64,000 nucleotides of DNA from Pseudomonas farsensis (lineage in GTDB: Bacteria; Pseudomonadota; Gammaproteobacteria; Pseudomonadales; Pseudomonadaceae), in contig NZ_JABWRF020000003.1 in assembly GCF_014268805.2 (NCBI RefSeq), positions 1 through 64,000 of the forward strand, in the 5' to 3' direction. A program made the translations under genes and the position numbers. The notes under the pieces were generated by a model that did no database searches, was not told the origin of the DNA, and saw nothing but the letters and a program-made list of their open reading frames with translations. Shown here piece by piece: positions 18,148-28,500 of this stretch; positions within the stretch are counted from its first letter, which is position 1; the number at the start of each line of letters is the position of its first letter.

Positions 18148-20010
18148 TTGCCCGACATGCTCAAACGCCTCGCACCCTTGGCGCTGCTTGCCAGCGCACC
18201 GTTGCACGCAGCACCACAACCCGACCCCGGCCGCCTGCAACAGCTCGCTGCCACGCCCTACTGGATTGCCCTGGGCCATTACGAAACCGCCAAGCTCGGC
18301 GGCTGGCGCAGCTATGTCGACGACAAGCGCTTCTTCCTGGCCGCCGACGGTGCCCACCACCCGGACCAGGAGCTCAAGGCAACGGTCGATGCGCTGTATG
18401 CGCCGGCAAGCCTTGGCGACAAACACGCCCAATGTGTTTATCCGGCACGCACCCGCTGGTTGCGCGAGCAGCTTGCGCTGACCGACCTGCCAACGCCCGA
18501 CTGCAAGGAATTCAACACCTGGTACACGTCGATCGACCCGCACAGCGCGGCATTGATATTCCCGGCGGCCTACCTGAACAGCCCGTCGTCGATGTTCGGC
18601 CACACGCTGCTGCGTATCGACCAGTCCAACACCCGGCGTGACGACACCACGCTGCTGAGTTACGCGATCAATTTCGGTGCCTATATCGAAGGCAGCGACA
18701 ACAGCATTCTGTATGCCTGGAAGGGCCTGATGGGCGGTTACCCCGGCCTGTTTGCGATGATGCCCTACCAGGACAAGCTCTCCGAATACCGCAGCCTGGA
18801 AAACCGGGACCTGTGGGAGTACCAGCTGGACCTTACGCCGCAAGAGACCGGGCGCATGGTCGAGCATGTGTGGGAACTCAAGCAGATCCAGTTCGACTAT
18901 TTCTTCTTCGACGAAAACTGCTCGTACCGCCTGCTCGAACTGCTGCAGGTGGCCCGCCCCGGGCTGGACCTCACCTCGCAGTTCCCGCTGACGGCCATCC
19001 CGACCGACACGGTCAAGGCGGTGCGCCAGTCGGGACTGGTGTCCGACGTGCGCTACCGCCCGTCCCGCGAGCGCGAGTTGCTGGCCCGCGCCGAAGCGCT
19101 TGAGCCTACCGAGAAGCAGCAGGTGCTGGCAGTGAGCGCCGACACCACGCAACTGCAAAGCCCGGCCTTCACAGCCCTGCCTCGCGACCGCCAGGCGCTG
19201 GTTCAGGACGCCGCCTACCGCCTGGAGCGCTACCGCGCCAATGGCCAGGAGCGCGACCCAGGCCAGGCTGCGCGCAGCTTCGAGCTGCTGCGGGCGATGA
19301 ACCGCAACCCGCCACCGCCACTTGAAATCGAGCGCCCCGGCCTGCCCGAAGACGGCCACCAGTCGCGCACCTGGCAGCTGGGGGTGGGCACCCGCAAGGA
19401 CCGCGCGTTTGCCGAATATGGCCTGCGCATGGCTTACCACGACCTCAACGACAACATGTACGGCTTCCCGCTGGGCGCGCAGATCGAGATCCTGCAACTG
19501 AAGTTGCGCCAGTACGAGGGCAACGACTGGCAGGTCCAGCGCCTGGACCTGGCCACCATCCGCTCACTGACCCCGCGCAATGCACTGCTCAAGCCGTGGT
19601 CGTGGCAGGTGGCTGGCGGCCTTGAACGGGTGCCGGGCAAGCATGACGACGAGGTGCTGGTCAGCCACGTCAACGGCGGTGCCGGTGGCACCTGGCAACT
19701 GAACGACGAACTGCTGGGCTTTGCCCTGGGCACGGTGCGGGTCGAGCATCACAATGATTTTGCCGAGTTCATCTCCCCGGCAGCCGGCTTCAACAGCGGG
19801 CTGCTGTGGCGCAACCCGCTTGGCAACATGACCCTGGAGGCCAAGGGCGATTTCTTCACCAACGGCGAGGTACGCCGCAGCGTGAGCCTGAACCAGCAGT
19901 GGGAAATCAGCCAGAACCTCGGCCTGCGCCTGAGCGCATCACGCCAGTTCAGCCACCTGGCCACGGCGCAGAACGAGGTGATGCTGGAGTTGAAGTGGTA
20001 TCACTACTAG
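18148..20010 (+). CDS. DUF4105 exported protein
   Basis: A 620-residue envelope protein with an N-terminal signal peptide (LKRLAPLALLASAPLHAAPQ). Residues 120-300 carry the Lnb/DUF4105-type core, with SPSSMFGHTLLRID, the acidic FDYFFFDENCSYRLLELL, and conserved His and Cys that suggest a cysteine-hydrolase-like fold. The C-terminal 200 residues are rich in alternating beta segments and end in LELKWYHY, like an outer-membrane barrel. The TTG at 18148 sits 5 nt after AGGA; an ATG at 18157 is 14 nt away and is the alternative start. Function is unknown. Confidence 0.82.
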   Translation: MPDMLKRLAPLALLASAPLHAAPQPDPGRLQQLAATPYWIALGHYETAKLGGWRSYVDDKRFFLAADGAHHPDQELKATVDALYAPASLGDKHAQCVYPARTRWLREQLALTDLPTPDCKEFNTWYTSIDPHSAALIFPAAYLNSPSSMFGHTLLRIDQSNTRRDDTTLLSYAINFGAYIEGSDNSILYAWKGLMGGYPGLFAMMPYQDKLSEYRSLENRDLWEYQLDLTPQETGRMVEHVWELKQIQFDYFFFDENCSYRLLELLQVARPGLDLTSQFPLTAIPTDTVKAVRQSGLVSDVRYRPSRERELLARAEALEPTEKQQVLAVSADTTQLQSPAFTALPRDRQALVQDAAYRLERYRANGQERDPGQAARSFELLRAMNRNPPPPLEIERPGLPEDGHQSRTWQLGVGTRKDRAFAEYGLRMAYHDLNDNMYGFPLGAQIEILQLKLRQYEGNDWQVQRLDLATIRSLTPRNALLKPWSWQVAGGLERVPGKHDDEVLVSHVNGGAGGTWQLNDELLGFALGTVRVEHHNDFAEFISPAAGFNSGLLWRNPLGNMTLEAKGDFFTNGEVRRSVSLNQQWEISQNLGLRLSASRQFSHLATAQNEVMLELKWYHY

Positions 20011-20106
20011 CCGAGGGGCTGTCTACGGATCCTTCGACAGCGTTTTGACATCGCGCCCACATTTACCGCTCTAGACTTGCCGGTATCTACTGGAGGTCAT
20101 GTGGTC

Positions 20107-20463
20107 ATGTCGCGGTACTTGTGGGTGTTATGCATTGCAGCGCTGCTGGCCGGCTGCCAAACCCAGCACGAGCAGATGCTCGGCCAGGGCTATCCGCCCG
20201 CCTATGCCGACGGCTTCGACGACGGCTGCAGCAGCGGCCGCCAGGCGGCCGGGCTGATGGTTGGGGAGTTTCGCAAGAACGTGCCGCGCTACCTGCATGA
20301 GCGTCAGTACGAAAGCGGCTGGGACGACGGCTTTCGCCAGTGCCATGCCATGCAAAGCAGCGAAGACACCCGCCAGTACCGCGAGCGCTACTGGGACCAA
20401 CGCGACCGCGATTGGCAACGGGAAAAAGACCAAGGCGCTGCCCGGGCATTTCGCCATAACTGA
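20107..20463 (+). CDS. Small lipoprotein
   Basis: A 118-residue lipoprotein. The signal MSRYLWVLCIAALLAGC ends in the lipobox LAGC, so Cys17 would be acylated. Glycine/tyrosine-rich repeats follow (GYPPAYADGFDDGCSSG and YESGWDDGFRQC), then a charged C-terminal helix (YRERYWDQRDRDWQREKDQG). The two YxxGxDDGxxxC segments look like an internal duplication. I use 20107 because the longer frame adds residues before the signal peptide. Confidence 0.75.
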   Translation: MSRYLWVLCIAALLAGCQTQHEQMLGQGYPPAYADGFDDGCSSGRQAAGLMVGEFRKNVPRYLHERQYESGWDDGFRQCHAMQSSEDTRQYRERYWDQRDRDWQREKDQGAARAFRHN

Positions 20464-20532
20464 GGTCGCAACCGGATAACCGTTGAAACCCTGCTGCTGC
20501 GACCATGGTCTCTTGCACAAGGAGGCCCAACC

Positions 20533-21030
20533 ATGAGCCGAGCATTCGTCAACGAAGACCACGCCGCCGCCCAGGCCAGCCAGCCGGTGGAACGGCGCAT
20601 CAGCGACCAGCCAAACTACATGACCGCCAGTGGCCTTGCCGAGCTACAACAACGGGTGGCGGCACTTAACAACTTGCGCAGCGAGCTGCAGGGGTTGGGT
20701 GATCGGGCGGATAAACAGCGCCTGGCTGACGCCGAGCGAGACCTACGCTACTTCAACGCACGGGTGCAGAGCGCCCAAGTGGTACCAGCAGCGACCTCAA
20801 CGCAGCAGGTGCAGATTGGCAGCCGGGTGCGTTTTGTCGATGAGGACGGCCGGGAGCATGAGGTGCAACTGGTGGGCGAAGACCAGGCCGATGCCCAGCG
20901 CGGGCTGATCAACTGGGGCTCTCCACTGGGGCGTGCGCTGCTAGGCGCAGCGCCCGGGGATGAGGTGCTGTGGCGCAGGCCGGTGGGGGACCAGATGCTG
21001 GAAATCATCGAGATCAGCGCCGAACGCTAG
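20533..21030 (+). CDS. GreA/GreB-like transcript factor lacking the catalytic tip
   Basis: A 165-residue protein. The C-terminal FKBP-like Gre domain is clear (residues 92-165, IGSRVRFVDEDGREHEVQLVG and SPLGRALLGAAPGDEVLW). The N-terminal coiled coil (about 28-82) is roughly 16 residues shorter than in GreB, and the acidic tip SENADY that stimulates RNA cleavage is absent: the sequence goes from GDR straight to ADKQRL. It should still reach RNA polymerase's secondary channel but is unlikely to promote cleavage. The ATG lies after AAGGAGG. Confidence 0.82.
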   Translation: MSRAFVNEDHAAAQASQPVERRISDQPNYMTASGLAELQQRVAALNNLRSELQGLGDRADKQRLADAERDLRYFNARVQSAQVVPAATSTQQVQIGSRVRFVDEDGREHEVQLVGEDQADAQRGLINWGSPLGRALLGAAPGDEVLWRRPVGDQMLEIIEISAER

Positions 21031-21421
21031 AGCGGGCGTGCCCCCTCGCAGAATTCTCTACGGGGGGTGTGCAGGCTTGCCCCGGCCTCATCGCAGGCTG
21101 TCGCCAGCTCCCACAGGAATCTGGGCCAACTCTCGAAATTGCGACTGTGCGCGGTCCCTGTGGGAGATTCTATGGTTTTGTACGAGCCTGTTCTCGCCAG
21201 ACATATCTCCTTGTGGCGAGTTCCCTTGTGGCGAGCGGGCTTGTCCCGCGTTGGGCTGCGCAGCAGCCCCTCAAAACTCAAGGGCAATCCTCAGGGCTGC
21301 TGCGCAGCCCAACGCGGGACAAGCCCGCTCGCCACAACTACCTGTCATTTCCCACAGGACTGGGCCCAACCAGCAATGTTGCGGTTGAGCAGGGCCTGCG
21401 ATGAGGCAGCCCCCGGTTTGC
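21031..21421. repeat. Gene-free gap filled with composite repeats
   Basis: It contains a 33-nt module (21086-21119, GCCTCATCGCAGGCTGTCGCC), the TTCTATGGTTTTGTAC module (21160-21190), a near-perfect inverted pair with arms at 21226-21270 and 21294-21338 (core GCGGGCTTGTCCCGCGTTGG), and a tail (21346-21406) matching bases 5-66 of the window. I see no gene. The gap separates two convergent genes. Confidence 0.8.
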
Positions 21422-22762
21422 TCAGACCACGCCTTGCGCCAGCATGGCATCGGCGACTTTCACGAAGCCTGCGATGTTCGCGCCCTTGACGTAGTTCACC
21501 GAACCATCGGCCTCTTGGCCGTAATGCACGCAAGCATGGTGAATGGACTGCATGATGTGGTGCAGCTTGCTGTCCACTTCGCCATCGGTCCACAACAGGC
21601 GCATGGCGTTCTGCGACATCTCAAGGCCCGACACCGCCACGCCACCGGCGTTGGACGCCTTGCCCGGCGCGTACAGAATGCCCGCCTCGATGAACAGGTC
21701 CACCGCATCCAGCGTGGTCGGCATGTTGGCGCCTTCGGCCACGCAAATGCAGCCGTTGCCTAGCAGGGTACGCGCGTCTTCGGCATTGAGCTCGTTCTGC
21801 GTCGCGCAGGGCAGCGCGATGTCGCAGGCCAGGCTCCACGGCGTCTGGCCTTTGCGGAACTCCAGGCCAAACTGCGCCGCCAGCTCGCTGAGGCGGCCGC
21901 GCTTGACGTTTTTGAGCTGCATCAGCGCATCCCACTGGCCATCATTCAGGCCAGCTTCGCAGTACAGCGTACCTTCGGAGTCGGACAGCGAAATCACCTT
22001 GCCGCCCAAGTCCATGACCTTGCGCGCAGCGTACTGGGCAACGTTGCCCGAGCCCGAAATGGCCACGCGGCGGCCGTCGATACGCAGGCTTTTGCGCTTG
22101 AGCATTTCTTCGGCGAAGTACACGCAGCCGTAGCCGGTGGCTTCCGGGCGGATCAGGCTGCCGCCGTAGGTCATGCCCTTGCCGGTCAGCACCGAGGTGA
22201 ACTGGTTGGCCAGGCGCTTGTACTGGCCGAACATGTAGCCGATCTCGCGCGCGCCCACACCGATGTCACCGGCCGGTACGTCGCAGTCGGCGCCAATGTG
22301 GCGGTACAGCTCGCTCATGAACGCCTGGCAGAAGCGCATCACTTCAGCGTCGCTCTTGCCCTTTGGATCGAAGTCCGAGCCACCTTTGCCGCCGCCCATG
22401 GGCAGCGAGGTCAGCGAGTTCTTGAACACCTGCTCGAAGGCCAGGAACTTGAGTACGCTCAAGGTCACCGAGGGATGGAAGCGCAGGCCGCCTTTGTAGG
22501 GGCCAATGGCGCTGTTCATCTGGATACGGTAGCCGCGGTTGACCTGCACCTTGCCCTGGTCATCCACCCACGAAACGCGGAACAACACTGCACGCTCAGG
22601 CTCGACCATGCGTTCGAGAATCCCGGCTTGCAGGTACTGTGGGTTGGCTTCGAGGAAGGGCCAGAGGGTACGCAGCACCTCCTCCACTGCCTGGTGGAAT
22701 TCGGGCTGGGCCGGGTCGCGCTGTTGCAGGCGGGCCAGGAAACTGTCGACGGATTCGATCAT
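21422..22762 (-). CDS. gdhA: NADP-specific glutamate dehydrogenase
   Basis: A 446-residue hexameric enzyme that makes glutamate from 2-oxoglutarate and ammonia. Landmarks are PMGGGKGGSDFDPKGKSDAEV around the catalytic lysine, GDIGVGAREIGYMFGQYKR, and the Rossmann glycines VAISGSGNVAQYAA. Length and sequence match the short bacterial NADP-dependent class. The upstream AT-rich region (22770-22900) probably holds the promoter, but no confident box was found. Confidence 0.96.
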   Translation of the reverse strand: MIESVDSFLARLQQRDPAQPEFHQAVEEVLRTLWPFLEANPQYLQAGILERMVEPERAVLFRVSWVDDQGKVQVNRGYRIQMNSAIGPYKGGLRFHPSVTLSVLKFLAFEQVFKNSLTSLPMGGGKGGSDFDPKGKSDAEVMRFCQAFMSELYRHIGADCDVPAGDIGVGAREIGYMFGQYKRLANQFTSVLTGKGMTYGGSLIRPEATGYGCVYFAEEMLKRKSLRIDGRRVAISGSGNVAQYAARKVMDLGGKVISLSDSEGTLYCEAGLNDGQWDALMQLKNVKRGRLSELAAQFGLEFRKGQTPWSLACDIALPCATQNELNAEDARTLLGNGCICVAEGANMPTTLDAVDLFIEAGILYAPGKASNAGGVAVSGLEMSQNAMRLLWTDGEVDSKLHHIMQSIHHACVHYGQEADGSVNYVKGANIAGFVKVADAMLAQGVV

Positions 22763-22934
22763 GGTAGACGTCTCACCAAAGAGGGATTGTTTATTGGTTT
22801 TTTCTGAAATGTACCAAGAAGCAAACGCACTGCAACAGGGCGAAATGTCGTTTTTTTGAAATTATTTGGTGCGTTTTATATAAATGTATACAAAATACCC
22901 ACTGATTTGCCGGCGCAAAACGAAATTGCAGGCA

Positions 22935-22964
22935 CAAAAATGGGGCCACTAGGGGCCCCATTTC
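22935..22964 (-). terminator. Intrinsic terminator of ettA
   Basis: On the minus strand AAATGGGGCC and GGCCCCATTT form a 10-bp stem with a 6-nt loop, followed by TTGTG after the A/T pairs. It sits 19 nt after the ettA stop. Confidence 0.85.
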
Positions 22965-22982
22965 TGTGCAACTGAACCCGCC

Positions 22983-24650
22983 TTACTGGGCGAGTTTCTT
23001 GTGACGGACGCGGTGCGGCTGGGCAGCAGCGTCGCCCAGGCGCTTTTTGCGGTCGGCTTCGTACTCGGTGTAGTTACCTTCGAAGAACAACACGCTGGAA
23101 TCGTCTTCGTACGCCAGGATGTGGGTGGCCACACGGTCAAGGAACCACCGGTCGTGGGAAATCACGATGGCGGCGCCCGGGAAGTCCAGCAGGGCTTCCT
23201 CCAGCGAACGCAGGGTTTCGACGTCGAGGTCGTTGGACGGTTCGTCGAGCAGCAGGACGTTGCCGCCCTCCTTGAGGGTGAGTGCCAGGTGCAGACGGCC
23301 ACGCTCACCACCGGAGAGGTCCTTGACGAACTTCTGCTGGTCGCCGCCCTTGAAGTTGAAGCGGCCCACGTAGGTGCGCGACGGGATCTCGTAGTTGCCG
23401 ATGCGGATCTGGTCGGAACCATCGGAAATCTGCTGGAACACCGTCTTGCTGCCGTCGAGGTCTTCGCGGCTCTGGTCAACACACGCCAGTTGCACGGTTT
23501 CGCCAATCTCGATGCTGCCCGAGTCTGGCTGTTCCTTGCCCATCAGCATGCGGAACAGGGTCGATTTACCGGCACCGTTACCACCGATTACGCCGACGAT
23601 GGCGCCTTTTGGCATGGCGAACGACAGGTTGTCGATCAGTACGCGATCGCCGTAGCCTTTGGTAACGTTCTTGAACTCGATGACCTTGTCACCCAGGCGC
23701 GGGCCGGCCGGGATGTAGATTTCATTGGTTTCGGAACGTTTCTGGAATTCCTGCGATTGCATTTCTTCGAAGCGCTGCAGACGAGCCTTGGATTTGGACT
23801 GGCGGGCCTTGGCGCCTTTGCGCACCCACTCCAGTTCCTCTTTCATCGCCTTCTCGTGGGCGCTCTGCTGCTTGGATTCCTGCGCCAGTCGGTCCGACTT
23901 GGCCTCCAGCCAGCCCGAGTAGTTGCCTTCGTATGGAATGCCGGCGCCGCGGTCCAGTTCGAGGATCCAGCCGGCGACGTTGTCGAGGAAGTAACGGTCG
24001 TGGGTAATCGCTACCACGGTGCCGGGGAAATCGTGCAGGAAGCGCTCAAGCCAGGCTACCGAGTCGGCATCCAGGTGGTTGGTCGGTTCGTCCAGCAGCA
24101 GCATGTCGGGGGCCGACAGCAGCAGGCGGCACAGAGCAACACGGCGTTTTTCACCGCCGGAGAGGTGTTCGATCTTGGCATCCCAGGCCGGCAGGCGCAG
24201 GGCATCGGCAGCAACGTCCAGCTGGCGCTCGAGGTTGTGGCCATCGGCGGCTTGCAGGATGGCTTCGAGCTTGGCCTGTTCGGCGGCCAGCTTGTCGAAG
24301 TCGGCATCAGGGTCGGCGTAGGCTGCGTAGACTTCGTCCAGGCGCGCCTGGGCGTCCTTGATGACGCTGACTGCTTCTTCGACCACTTCACGCACCGTCT
24401 TGGTGGGGTCGAGTTGCGGTTCCTGGGGCAGGTAGCCGACGTTGATGTCCGGCATCGGGCGGGCTTCGCCGTCGAACTCTTTGTCGACGCCAGCCATGAT
24501 GCGCAGCAGGGTCGATTTACCCGCGCCGTTCAGGCCGAGCACGCCGATCTTGGCGCCGGGGAAGAACGACAGGGAAATGTTCTTGAGAATTTCACGCTTC
24601 GGCGGCACGACCTTGCTCAGCCGATGCATGGTGTAGACGTATTGAGCCAA
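22983..24650 (-). CDS. ettA: EttA, energy-dependent translational throttle ATPase
   Basis: A 555-residue ABC-F protein that binds the ribosomal E site and gates elongation by ATP/ADP ratio. ABC domain 1 has [23 protein letters not shown] and [12 protein letters not shown] PtIM linker (about 245-305) carries the basic segment [17 protein letters not shown]. Domain 2 has [23 protein letters not shown] and [11 protein letters not shown]. The true start is TTG at 24650 (M)[10 protein letters not shown], 8 nt after AGAGGG, giving the same length as E. coli EttA. The upstream in-frame ATG adds only six residues. Confidence 0.96.
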   Translation of the reverse strand: MAQYVYTMHRLSKVVPPKREILKNISLSFFPGAKIGVLGLNGAGKSTLLRIMAGVDKEFDGEARPMPDINVGYLPQEPQLDPTKTVREVVEEAVSVIKDAQARLDEVYAAYADPDADFDKLAAEQAKLEAILQAADGHNLERQLDVAADALRLPAWDAKIEHLSGGEKRRVALCRLLLSAPDMLLLDEPTNHLDADSVAWLERFLHDFPGTVVAITHDRYFLDNVAGWILELDRGAGIPYEGNYSGWLEAKSDRLAQESKQQSAHEKAMKEELEWVRKGAKARQSKSKARLQRFEEMQSQEFQKRSETNEIYIPAGPRLGDKVIEFKNVTKGYGDRVLIDNLSFAMPKGAIVGVIGGNGAGKSTLFRMLMGKEQPDSGSIEIGETVQLACVDQSREDLDGSKTVFQQISDGSDQIRIGNYEIPSRTYVGRFNFKGGDQQKFVKDLSGGERGRLHLALTLKEGGNVLLLDEPSNDLDVETLRSLEEALLDFPGAAIVISHDRWFLDRVATHILAYEDDSSVLFFEGNYTEYEADRKKRLGDAAAQPHRVRHKKLAQ

Positions 24651-24839
24651 AACCAAGCCCTCTATCAAATAGGTAAAGACATCGACGTACGCCCGCGGCG
24701 GTTGCCCGGGGGATGTGTTTACGGGGTGTCAGTGAACAAAGTGGGCCATTCTACGCCAAGTCGGGGCATTGCACAGATGGGGTAGATGGCAGGCGGGCCG
24801 TCAGGCCCTGTAAGGCCCGGGCCCACCCTGCAGGCTGTA

Positions 24840-25253
24840 TCAGACGTGCGCCTGGCGTTTCTTGCCACGCGGCAGACGGCTACGGCCCGGCTGCTCGCCC
24901 AGGCGCGCAGCCCAGGCCGACTTGACGCAAAAACCGCCACTGCGGGCCGGCGGTTGCGCATCTTTTTCGGCAGGCTTGCTGGCCACAGCCGCCGGCTTGA
25001 CCACAACTGCAGGCCTGGCCGGCGCGGCCACAGCCACTTCGCTGACAACCGCTGCGGCCATTTTCGCGGCCTTGGCCGACTTGCGCAGCTCGGCCAGCGA
25101 CGGCGTCTTGTTGACGGCGACGGCCTCAGGCTTGGCCAGCGAACGTTGGCAGGTCTTGCACGACACGCCCTCGGCCAGGGCGGTGCTGACCAGCTTGTCA
25201 CTGCTGCGCCCGCAGGCGGATTCAAGCCCATTGATGGAATAGTGGGTAACCAA
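24840..25253 (-). CDS. Hypothetical protein with N-terminal cysteine cluster
   Basis: A 137-residue protein of unknown function. The first 45 residues contain three cysteines (SACGRS and VSCKTCQR) that could bind a metal ion with a histidine. The middle (60-110) is alanine/lysine/valine-rich and looks unstructured. The C-terminus is basic (RSRLPRGKKRQAHV), suggesting nucleic-acid contact. Similar short proteins occur in Pseudomonas; I do not recognise a named family. It is divergent from morA. Confidence 0.6.
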   Translation of the reverse strand: MVTHYSINGLESACGRSSDKLVSTALAEGVSCKTCQRSLAKPEAVAVNKTPSLAELRKSAKAAKMAAAVVSEVAVAAPARPAVVVKPAAVASKPAEKDAQPPARSGGFCVKSAWAARLGEQPGRSRLPRGKKRQAHV

Positions 25254-25503
25254 AACCGTACTTCTCCGATGCGTTGACTATTGAAGCGGCCGGCATTCTC
25301 GCACAGCTGGCAGGGGCTTGCCGAACAGGCCGGGCAGGATGGCCGCACCGCCCATCGCCAAGCCGGCTGGCACTTTGCCACAATTGCAGGCATGCTAGCC
25401 GCCTTCAAATGTGCAGCTTATAGTGCGCCGGCCATACGCCAGGCCACGGCATGCGCCGTGCATGGAACCCCTGCCATCGCCAGCCCAATCGCAGGACCAA
25501 CGC

Positions 25504-28500
25504 TTGACCAATCTGACGCAAATGCCCCCTCTGCGCCCTGCTGCCGCCCACGCGGTCGGCTCACACCTGCGCGGTTCGCTGAAGGGCGCACTGGCCCTGC
25601 TGGCCTTGGTTTTGCTGGCCCTGTTGCTGTGGCAACTGGTCACCCAGTACCGCCACACCCAGAATGACCTGCGCCAGCAAAGCGTGGCCACCAGCGCCGA
25701 ACTTGCCGACCATCTTGGCCTGAACATGTCGCTCAAGGCCCAGCAGGCGTTGAATCTGGTGCAGGCCTACGTCAAACCACCGGCGTCCAGCGCGTTACCC
25801 AATTTGCTCGAAACCTTGCAGACGCGCCTGCCTAGCCTGCGCGATCTGGCCTGGATGGATACCAGCGGGCGCTTGCTCAGCGACACCCTGGCCGGCAGCC
25901 CCGACCGTCAGTTGATTGACGAAATGCGCCAGTTGAACCAGGGCCATGCGTTCTTTTTCTCCAACAGCCCCGACAACCAGCGCATCTACCTGCTGCTGCG
26001 CCAGACCGCAGAGCAGGACCGTGGTTACTGGCTGCTGCGCCTGAGCACCGACTACTACGAGGAACTCACCCAGCACCTGGACGGCTCCGGCCAGCCGCTG
26101 TGGCTGCTGGAAAACAGCCGCGACGGCGCGGTCATTGAGCGCCACGGGCCAACTGCCACAAGCGGCGAGCCGTTGCAAAGCGTGATGCTGGCGTTCCTCG
26201 ACCACAGCAACTGGCAGCTACGCGGGTTGTTCGACGAAGGCCTGGCGCGGGGCAAGTTGCTTCCGGCACTGCTCGGCAAGTGCCTGCTGGCCTTGTTCTG
26301 CGCCCTGCTGCCGGTGCTGGCGCTGATCAATATGCGCAGGCGCCAGCGCGCCCTGCAAGAAGACCGTCGGCGCTATCAGGAAATCTTCGAAGGCACGGGC
26401 GTTGCCCTGTGCGTGCTTGACCTTTCCAGCCTGCCCGGCCAGCTCGACCGCTACCACCTGCGCAATCTTGCTGCACTCAAGCAGAGCCTGGCGCTGGACG
26501 CCAACCTGCGCCGCTCACTGTTGCAAGAGCTGAAGATCACCGAAATCAACCAGGTAGCCCGCCAGTTGCTCAATGTCGACTGCCACGCAGGCGCCTGGCA
26601 GCGCCTGATCGACGGCAGCGGCGATGGCCGCGACAGTGTCGGCATGCAATTGATCGATGCGCTGCTCGAAGGCCGCAGCCAGCTTGAACTGGAAGTGCGT
26701 TTGCAGGCCCCGCAGGGCGACGAGTTGCACCTGTGGCTGATGGTGCGCATGCCGCAGCAGCGGCGCGACTATCAGGCGGTGATCCTCAGCATCAGCGACA
26801 TCACCAGCCGCAAGCGGGTCGAGCTGTCGCTGCTCGAACGTGAGAGTTTCTGGTCGGATGTGGTGCGCACCGTGCCGGACCAGTTGTATGTGCAAGATGT
26901 GCACAGCCAGCGGATGATCTTCAGCAACCGCCACCTCGGCCAGACCCTGGGCTACGACCGCGCGGAGCTTGCGCAAATGGGCGAGCGTTTCTGGGAGCTG
27001 CTGCTGCACCCCGAGGATGCCGAGCACTACAACGCCTTGCGCCAACAGCAGCTGGACAGCAGCTACGGCGACTCGCTGCACTGCCAGTTGCGCTTTCGCC
27101 ACCGCGATGGCCGCTGGCGCTGCTACGACATTCGCGAACAGGTGCTGACCCGCGATGGCGATGGCCAGGTGCAGCGCATCATCGGCGTGGGCAAGGACGT
27201 CACGGTGCAGATCGAGGCCAGTGCCTCGCTGCGCGACAGCGAACAACGCTACCGCATGCTCGCCGAAAGCATCAGCGACGTGATCTTCTCCACCGACAGC
27301 AAGCTGCAACTGAACTACGTCAGCCCCTCGGTACAGGCCGTGCTGGGCTACCAGGCGGACTGGATCTTTGCCCACGGCTGGCAGTCGATCGTCGCCAACC
27401 CGGCACAACTTACCGGTGTGTACGCACTGATGGAGCGGGTCAGCAAGGCGCTGGGCGACAGCGAGCAACTGGCCAGCCTGCGCACCACCCTGCCGACGCA
27501 GTTGTTCCTGTTCGACTGCATGCGTGCAGACGGTCGCAAGATCCCCATCGAGCTGCGTCTGGTGCTGGTCTGGGACGAACACGAACACTTCGAGGGTGTT
27601 CTGGGGGTGGGCCGTGATATCAGTCAGCAGCGCCGCGCCGAGAAAGACCTGCGCATGGCGGCGACGGTATTCGAGCACTCGACCTCGGCCATTCTCATCA
27701 CCGACCCGGCCGGTTACATCGTCCAGGCCAACGAGGCATTCAGCCGCGTCAGTGGCTACGCCGTGGCCGAGGTGCTCGACCAGTTGCCGGGCATGCTCAC
27801 CGTGGCAGACCAGCAGGACGCGCACCTGGGTTATATCCTCAAGCAGCTCAACCAGCGCGGCAGTTGGGAGGGCGAGGTGTTCCTCAAGCGCCGCAACGGC
27901 GAGCACTACCCGGCCTGGGTCGGCATCACCGCCGTGCTCGACGACGAAGGCGACCTGGCCAGCTACGTGTGCTTCTTCACCGACATCAGCGAACGCAAGG
28001 CCAGCGAGCAACGCATCCACCGCCTGGCCTACTACGATGCCCTCACCCACCTGCCTAACCGCACGCTGTTCCAGGACCGCCTGTACAACGCCTTGCAGCA
28101 AGCCGAGCGGCAGAAGGCCTGGGTGGTGCTGATGTTCCTCGACCTGGACCGTTTCAAGCCGATCAACGACTCCCTCGGCCACGCCGCCGGCGACCGCATG
28201 CTCAAGGACATGGCCGAACGCCTGCTGGGCTGTGTCGATGGCGACGATACGGTCGCGCGCATGGGCGGCGACGAGTTCACCTTGCTGCTACAGCCGCGTG
28301 CCACCCGCGAACAGGCGCTCAACCGCGCCATTCATGTGGCCGAGAACATCCTTGCCCGGCTGGTCACGCCGTTCGTGCTGGAAAACCGCGAGTTCTTCGT
28401 CACCGCCAGTATCGGCATCGCGCTCAGCCCGCAGGATGGCAGCGAGCTGAGCCAACTGATGAAAAACGCAGACACCGCCATGTACCACGCCAAGGAGCGC

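Noticed and set aside
22822..22836. Possible sigma54 promoter upstream of gdhA (TTGCA-N-TTTGC on the minus strand)
   Set aside because: GC-N10-GC spacing fits, but the -24 GG is TG and the second part of TGGCACG is lost; too weak without start-site data.
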